Part shown: piece after piece, positions 7,159 to 10,718 of the stretch | How the letters are laid out: every line of letters starts with the position of its first letter | Numbering within the stretch: the stretch's first letter is position 1 | From: an uncultured Sutterella sp. | Lineage (GTDB): Bacteria > Pseudomonadota > Gammaproteobacteria > Burkholderiales > Burkholderiaceae_F | Assembly (NCBI GenBank): GCA_905213905.1 | Contig: CAJMKD010000053.1 | Location: 1-10,718 of the forward strand | Direction: 5' to 3' | DNA: 10,718 bases | Translations under genes and position numbers: made by a program | The notes under the pieces: model-generated | Told to the model about the DNA's origin: nothing | Databases searched by the model: none | The model's input: only the letters and a program-made list of their open reading frames with translations

Positions 7159-8463
7159 ATGGAAAAGCGCCTCAGCCGCCCGGACTACACCAAACCCCAG
7201 CCCGAAGCCGTCATTTGCTACAGAAACCTTGTCGTCGGTCTTGACGACATGGATCTCGACGAAATTCTCGCGTCTGAGTTCCCGGAGACGCCCCGATGGG
7301 AAACGGGCATTTCGCCGGCAGAACTGATTATCGCCAACGACCCGGACAACGCACTGCGCCTACCGGCAACGCCGGAACCGAAGCGCCCAGTTTGGGAAAA
7401 GCTCGCCCAGAGCCCCTGCTGGGAAAACCGCCTGATCGCAGCCAAAAGAAACGTCGCCCTTGAAACATGGCTCGCGCTCCTTTCGGATCGATGCGCCGCC
7501 GTTCGACAGGCCGATCTCGGGAATGAGTTCGCTTTGAACGAACTCGCGCTCTTGCCTGCTGGTCGAAAAGCGCTCCTCGCGCTTTTAGAAGACGAAGATT
7601 GTCGAAAGAGGGCGGCGAGAAGCATCAAAGATCTCAACCCCAAGGCAGCGCGCGAGATCGTGAAGCTGATTGAAAAGGCCGATAAGCCGGCAGCCCAAGC
7701 GCGCAAAGCTGCTGCGGCAGCGGCGCCTGCAATGACGCTTCAAATTGGGCATGGCGGCGATGCGCTCGACATTCCGCTTCGAAAAGACGCCGCACTCTCA
7801 ACGGGCACCTACCTCATCGTTGCGGCCTATCGAGACCTCAGCGAGAAGCTCCTCGAAAGCGAACTCGCCGTCGGGATCGACGAAGACGCGCGTCTCTCGG
7901 AAATCTGCCTTCTCTTTGCAGATGATCCCCGCGTCGCAGTCCGAACGACTGCTGCACGTGAGGCGCCTGCTGAATCAGAAGCCGCGCAGCGTTTGGCTCT
8001 CGACCACGAATCGGCTGTCCGAAAAGCCGTTTATGTGCTGCCGGAAGGTCTCTCTCGAGATGAAATTAAAGAATTCCTTGGAAACGATCCCGAACGAATC
8101 GCCGAATTCATGGATGAGATTCTCGAGGGCCCGGATGCCCGCTATTGGAGCGAAACGTTTCTGAGCGACCCCGATCCGTCGGTTCGAAGCAAAGCGCTCT
8201 CAAAGGGCATCATTTTCGATCGCAGCTCAAAGGGCGAAGCTGAAGAGGCGCTTGACGAGTCGGACGACGACATCATCGTCGATGATGATTGCGACGATCT
8301 TTTCGACGATGATGAATGGATTATTGACGATGAAGACGAAGAGAGCGACGAGGAGAAGGATGAGGAAGAAGATGATGAGGAGAATGACGATGATTCTTCC
8401 GATTCTGTCAAAGGCTGCCGAAAGAGCAGCCCGTCCGTAAAGCGTAGCTATTCGAAGCAATAA
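7159..8463 (+). CDS. LRV/HEAT-like alpha-solenoid protein with an extremely acidic tail
   Basis: The product is 434 residues, cytoplasmic by appearance (no signal peptide or membrane segment). Several stretches fit leucine-rich-variant or HEAT-like helical repeats: about 88-118 (ENRLIAAKRNVA followed by LSDRCAAVRQ), 131-158, 246-268 (LLFADDPRVAVRTTAA), 277-292 (LALDHESAVRKAVY) and 333-350 (FLSDPDPSVRSKALSK). The recurring core is L-x2-D-x3-A/S-V-R, typical of solenoids that bind other proteins. An Ala/Lys-rich linker lies at about 174-191. Residues 367-416 contain 34 Asp or Glu out of 50, and the last 17 residues turn basic (KGCRKSSPSVKRS...). The function is unknown; a scaffold or adaptor role is inferred from the fold. 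The acidic tail could mimic nucleic acid or bind basic partners. It follows the PepSY gene by 159 bases on the same strand and converges on the pseudouridine synthase gene. Confidence 0.88.
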   Translation: MEKRLSRPDYTKPQPEAVICYRNLVVGLDDMDLDEILASEFPETPRWETGISPAELIIANDPDNALRLPATPEPKRPVWEKLAQSPCWENRLIAAKRNVALETWLALLSDRCAAVRQADLGNEFALNELALLPAGRKALLALLEDEDCRKRAARSIKDLNPKAAREIVKLIEKADKPAAQARKAAAAAAPAMTLQIGHGGDALDIPLRKDAALSTGTYLIVAAYRDLSEKLLESELAVGIDEDARLSEICLLFADDPRVAVRTTAAREAPAESEAAQRLALDHESAVRKAVYVLPEGLSRDEIKEFLGNDPERIAEFMDEILEGPDARYWSETFLSDPDPSVRSKALSKGIIFDRSSKGEAEEALDESDDDIIVDDDCDDLFDDDEWIIDDEDEESDEEKDEEEDDEENDDDSSDSVKGCRKSSPSVKRSYSKQ

Positions 8464-8494
8464 CCTTCCGAAGCCCTTCTTTGAAAAGCCGATC

Positions 8495-8534
8495 GGCCGC
8501 TCTGCGCTCTTCTCGCCAAGAAGAGGCGGCGGCC
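8495..8534. terminator. hairpin between convergent genes, possible bidirectional terminator
   Basis: CTCTTCT (8507-8513) pairs perfectly with AGAAGAG (8519-8525) around the loop CGCCA. GGCCGC (8495-8500) can pair with GCGGCC (8529-8534) as an outer stem across an internal loop. It sits between the plus-strand stop at 8463 and the minus-strand stop at 8543, where a shared terminator is expected. Neither side has a good T run (the minus strand has only TTTT after a further GCCGATCGGC palindrome), so the call rests on position and stem quality. Confidence 0.5.
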
Positions 8535-8542
8535 CATCTGCT

Positions 8543-9982
8543 TCAGCTTTCGAAGGCGGCAGGATAATCGAAGCAAACTCGGCCGCCCCCCGAGGGATCC
8601 TCGAAGCTCAGAACGCCCGAATGAAGCGCAAGCGGCGTTTCGGGCGTCTCTGCGGCAAGCCCTTCGGGCCCGTAGTACGGGTCTCCGACAATCGGCATGC
8701 CAAGGCCGAGCGCATGCGCGCAGTGAACACGAAGCTGGTGTGTTCGGCCGGTGACGGGCGTGAGCGCAAGAAGCGAGAAGCGGGCGGAATAAGCGTCGCT
8801 GCGCTCAACCGTTCGAAGAAAGCGCCATTTGGTCACGCAATCACGCCCGCCGATGGCCGATACCTGCCGAAGCCGGTCGATGGGATTGGTGGTGAGGGGA
8901 ATCCGAATCTCGCCTTCCTCGGCCGCCGGCACGCCGCGAACGAGCGCGACATACTGCTTCTCAATGCGGCCCTCGCGGAAGTCCGCCATCAGGCGCTTTG
9001 TCGTCTCGAGATTCTTGGAGTAGACGATGAGGCCCGACGTGTCCATGTCAAGACGATGTACCGGCGTGAGAGTGGCGCCCGTCATCTCGCCCGTCATCGT
9101 CATGGCATCGGGGAGCCCCATGGCGCCCGGAACCGACAAGAGCCCCGAGGGCTTCACGATGACAACCCAATCGGGCGTGTCGGCCAGGATCAACGGCTTC
9201 TTCGATCGCCAGCGCGGATCGCTGAAGCGTTCGTCCTGCGAAACGGCATGCCCAGCCAAAAGCCGCTCGATGAGGGGCTTCGAGGTCGTGACGGGCGAAA
9301 GCGGCATGCCGTCAAACTTGACGTCGCAGGCGGGCGACGGCCCGCACCACCATTCAAGCGAGGCAATGGGCCGCACCTGCGCTGAAGAGAATGAGCCACC
9401 GCGTTCCGACCGCATGCGAGCAGCCATCCGGTTGAATGAAAGCAGATTCTTCGCGAGCGGCGACGAAACCGCATCGAGGAGCGCCTTGTTCCAGTGCGCA
9501 TGCGTGAGGTTGAGTCCGGCGCCGCCCCCGCGGGCGATTTTCTCGGGCTTTCCAGCTCGGAGCTTCTCTGCGAACGAATAAAGTGAAAAGACGGACCCCA
9601 AGCCGTCAGTGAGCTGAATGGCTTTCGCCTGCGGCTCAAACACTTCATCGGGCGAGATGCCGACCAAAGCAGCGGCGCGGGGGAGGGGAAGCGCCGCCGG
9701 ATCGGCGAGGAGCGGCTCGCGCCAGGGTTCGAGCGAAAACCGAACGGCGAGCTCTAATTCACCTTCGCCATAAACCGGACGATTCCGCCAATCATCAAGG
9801 GGCTCCATCGAAACGAGAAGCCCCGCCCGTCCTCGAAAGCCCTGCGGCAAGAGGTCCAGCGCGGCTGCGCCTTGCCGAGCTTCAAGCGCGATCGGCGCGG
9901 GCGCACCGAACCAAGGCGTCTGAAGAGAGGGCGGCATCGCGAGATCGGTGCGCAGGCGAAAGCAAAGGACGGAATCAGTCAT
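8543..9982 (-). CDS. RluA-family RNA pseudouridine synthase with a long N-terminal extension
   Basis: The product is 479 residues and converts specific uridines in rRNA or tRNA to pseudouridine. The catalytic half is about residues 262-479: LILADTPDWVVIVKPSGLLSVP, then the family signature HRLDMDTSGLIV (309-320) with catalytic Asp312. Later motifs are EKQYVALVRG (341-350), TGRTHQLRVH (411-420) and GDPYYG (433-438). This half alone equals a whole compact RluA (about 220 residues). The first 260 residues are an extension that I do not recognise; it has no S4 signature I can see and carries an aromatic segment LEWWCGPSPACDVKF (209-223). Long RluA-like proteins with N-terminal extensions exist in several bacterial groups. 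The target uridine cannot be read from sequence. The ATG at 9982 has only weak ribosome binding upstream, and Met16 is an alternative start. The gene converges on the solenoid gene and is probably monocistronic. Confidence 0.93.
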   Translation of the reverse strand: MTDSVLCFRLRTDLAMPPSLQTPWFGAPAPIALEARQGAAALDLLPQGFRGRAGLLVSMEPLDDWRNRPVYGEGELELAVRFSLEPWREPLLADPAALPLPRAAALVGISPDEVFEPQAKAIQLTDGLGSVFSLYSFAEKLRAGKPEKIARGGGAGLNLTHAHWNKALLDAVSSPLAKNLLSFNRMAARMRSERGGSFSSAQVRPIASLEWWCGPSPACDVKFDGMPLSPVTTSKPLIERLLAGHAVSQDERFSDPRWRSKKPLILADTPDWVVIVKPSGLLSVPGAMGLPDAMTMTGEMTGATLTPVHRLDMDTSGLIVYSKNLETTKRLMADFREGRIEKQYVALVRGVPAAEEGEIRIPLTTNPIDRLRQVSAIGGRDCVTKWRFLRTVERSDAYSARFSLLALTPVTGRTHQLRVHCAHALGLGMPIVGDPYYGPEGLAAETPETPLALHSGVLSFEDPSGGGRVCFDYPAAFES

Positions 9983-10093
9983 GCGGCGAAAATTGACGAA
10001 ACAGCCAAGAGCGGATGGCCGAAAGATCAGAAAGCCGAAAGCATAACGGAAACCGTCTGAATGCGAGGTTTGCAGGAAAAAACAACCTAAGAT
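9983..10093. other. spacer upstream of the pseudouridine synthase gene, no clear promoter
   Basis: This 111-base gap should hold the minus-strand promoter of the synthase gene, but I see no convincing -35/-10 pair. Small dyads are present: ACGG/CCGT (10046-10049 and 10053-10056, 3-base loop) and AGGTT/AACCT (10066-10070 and 10084-10088). A run of six A (10077-10082), reading as T on the minus strand, lies shortly after the end of the nuclease remnant. No open frame here looks real. Confidence 0.4.
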
Positions 10094-10684
10094 TTACGGA
10101 ATCAAGCGCCAAGCGACGAATGCTCGAGCTTCCTCGCTGAATACAAGCGCAACGCGCAGAAGTTCCTTATCGGAAGCATCACCTTCGCCGTAACGTCGAA
10201 CAGTCGTTTGGTGAAGCGCTTCTTCAAGTCGAGACGACGCATCGGCGGACTTTTTGGCGTACTTAAGCTCGAAAATCCAGTGACGTCTCCCGGTTTCGAC
10301 TTCAAGACCGCTTCTTCCGAAGGTATTATGGACTTCGACTCTAGGAATAAGCGCTGCACCGATCATCAGAACTTGGAGGTAAGCACGACAGGAAGATTCG
10401 TCATGAATAGGATACCGATGATAGTCAATGCTCGTTAGAACACGGTTAAAGGTTCCGACAATCTCATCCAAATTTCCAGTGGAGAGGGTTTTTTCGAGAC
10501 GAGCGACGCCGGAAAGCCCAGTGCGGTCCTGTCGCAGAAGGTTCTCCGCATAAAGTCGCGCCATCGATACGGCTACCTCTTCGTTGGGGTAATCCAGTCT
10601 GACAAAATCGCCGCCTTCCAATGATTTGATTGTTAAATAACCTGTTTGAAAAAGCAGAGATTTCTGCTGTTCCTGATATTTTAT
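10094..10684 (-). pseudogene. C-terminal remnant of an AAA-ATPase-like protein with PD-(D/E)XK nuclease domain
   Basis: The minus strand encodes a recognisable C-terminal half of the widespread AAA-ATPase-like/DUF1703 family of gut and commensal bacteria. It begins with the family's linker signature SLLFQTGYLTIK (codons 10660 down to 10625) and continues with LDYPNEEV, HRYPIHDESSCRAYLQ, the core FGRSGLEVE...WIFELK, and EEALHQTTVRRYGE, ending in AFVAWRLIP and a TAA at 10094-10096. The nuclease E-x-K is intact (FELK), but the Asp that normally follows GRS/GRI is Gly. An in-frame TAA at 10685-10687 cuts off the N-terminal ATPase domain, expected to be about 300 residues, and the sequence beyond it does not resemble the family. 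A TTG start at 10621 would give 175 residues but would begin after the linker motif and lacks a ribosome binding site. I read it as a decayed, probably transferred gene. A short expressed nuclease-like protein is the less likely alternative. Confidence 0.8.
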
Positions 10685-10700
10685 TTATTCAAATATAAAA

Positions 10701-10717
10701 TTGCTCATTATGAGCAA
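10701..10717. repeat. perfect palindrome (8-bp arms, 1-base centre) in AT-rich DNA
   Basis: TTGCTCAT (10701-10708), a central T, then ATGAGCAA (10710-10717) form a perfect inverted repeat at the right edge. The flanking DNA (about 10622-10700) is strongly AT-rich, unlike the rest of the window. The size and symmetry suit an operator for a dimeric helix-turn-helix regulator, or the edge of a mobile or recombined segment. It has no T tract and the loop is too small for a normal RNA hairpin, so a DNA-binding role is more likely than termination. Confidence 0.6.
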
Positions 10718-10718
10718 G

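Noticed and set aside
8142..8411. Minus-strand poly-Ser frame
   Set aside because: It is the reverse reading of the GAY/GAR run that encodes the acidic tail. The Ser run is a by-product of that simple sequence.
8621..9385. Plus-strand frame of 254 codons opposite the pseudouridine synthase
   Set aside because: It is antisense to a gene with clear family motifs, and its own translation shows no family features.
1..10718. CRISPR array, tRNA, rRNA or insertion sequence
   Set aside because: I saw no regularly spaced direct repeats, tRNA-like cloverleaf, rRNA sequence or transposase motifs on either strand.

Overview
The window is GC-rich, densely coding DNA with few spacers and long spurious antisense frames, as expected of a high-GC proteobacterium. 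The remnant of a gut-type AAA-ATPase-like/PD-(D/E)XK gene at the right edge would suit a host-associated betaproteobacterium (Sutterella-like Burkholderiales). That placement is an inference from composition and gene style, since no rRNA or other taxonomic marker is present.

Left to right: (1) positions 1-249 hold the C-terminal end of an unrecognised, Ala/Gln/Glu-rich helical protein. (2) Positions 369-6413 encode a giant protein of 2014 residues with no signal peptide. It has a disordered Ser/Thr/Ala/Pro-rich N-terminus, a very long alpha-helical Ala-rich body (about residues 60-1540), a beta-rich Ser/Thr/Gly/Val region (about 1545-1870) that looks like amphipathic transmembrane beta-strands, and a mixed C-terminal tail. 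I recognise no catalytic domain; its architecture suits a large secreted effector or pore-forming protein. (3) Positions 6508-6999 encode a small exported protein with two PepSY domains. (4) A 140-base spacer full of nested and mutually exclusive inverted repeats leads to (5) an LRV/HEAT-like solenoid protein of 434 residues with an extremely acidic tail (7159-8463). All four of these genes are on the plus strand.

From 8543 rightwards the genes are on the minus strand. Positions 8543-9982 encode an RluA-family RNA pseudouridine synthase with a long N-terminal extension, converging on the solenoid gene across a hairpin. At 10094-10684 lies the C-terminal remnant of an AAA-ATPase-like protein with a PD-(D/E)XK domain. 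It has lost its ATPase part, has an in-frame stop upstream and lacks one expected nuclease Asp. The last 100 bases turn abruptly AT-rich and end in a perfect 8-bp-arm palindrome.

The plus-strand genes may form one locus around the giant protein, but only their order and strand support this; no secretion machinery is visible. The pseudouridine synthase is housekeeping, and the degraded nuclease gene marks an accessory junction. I found no tRNA, rRNA, CRISPR array, intact transposase or convincing sigma-70 promoter. No gene-free stretch exceeds 300 bases; the longest lie at 250-368, 7000-7158 and 9983-10093.
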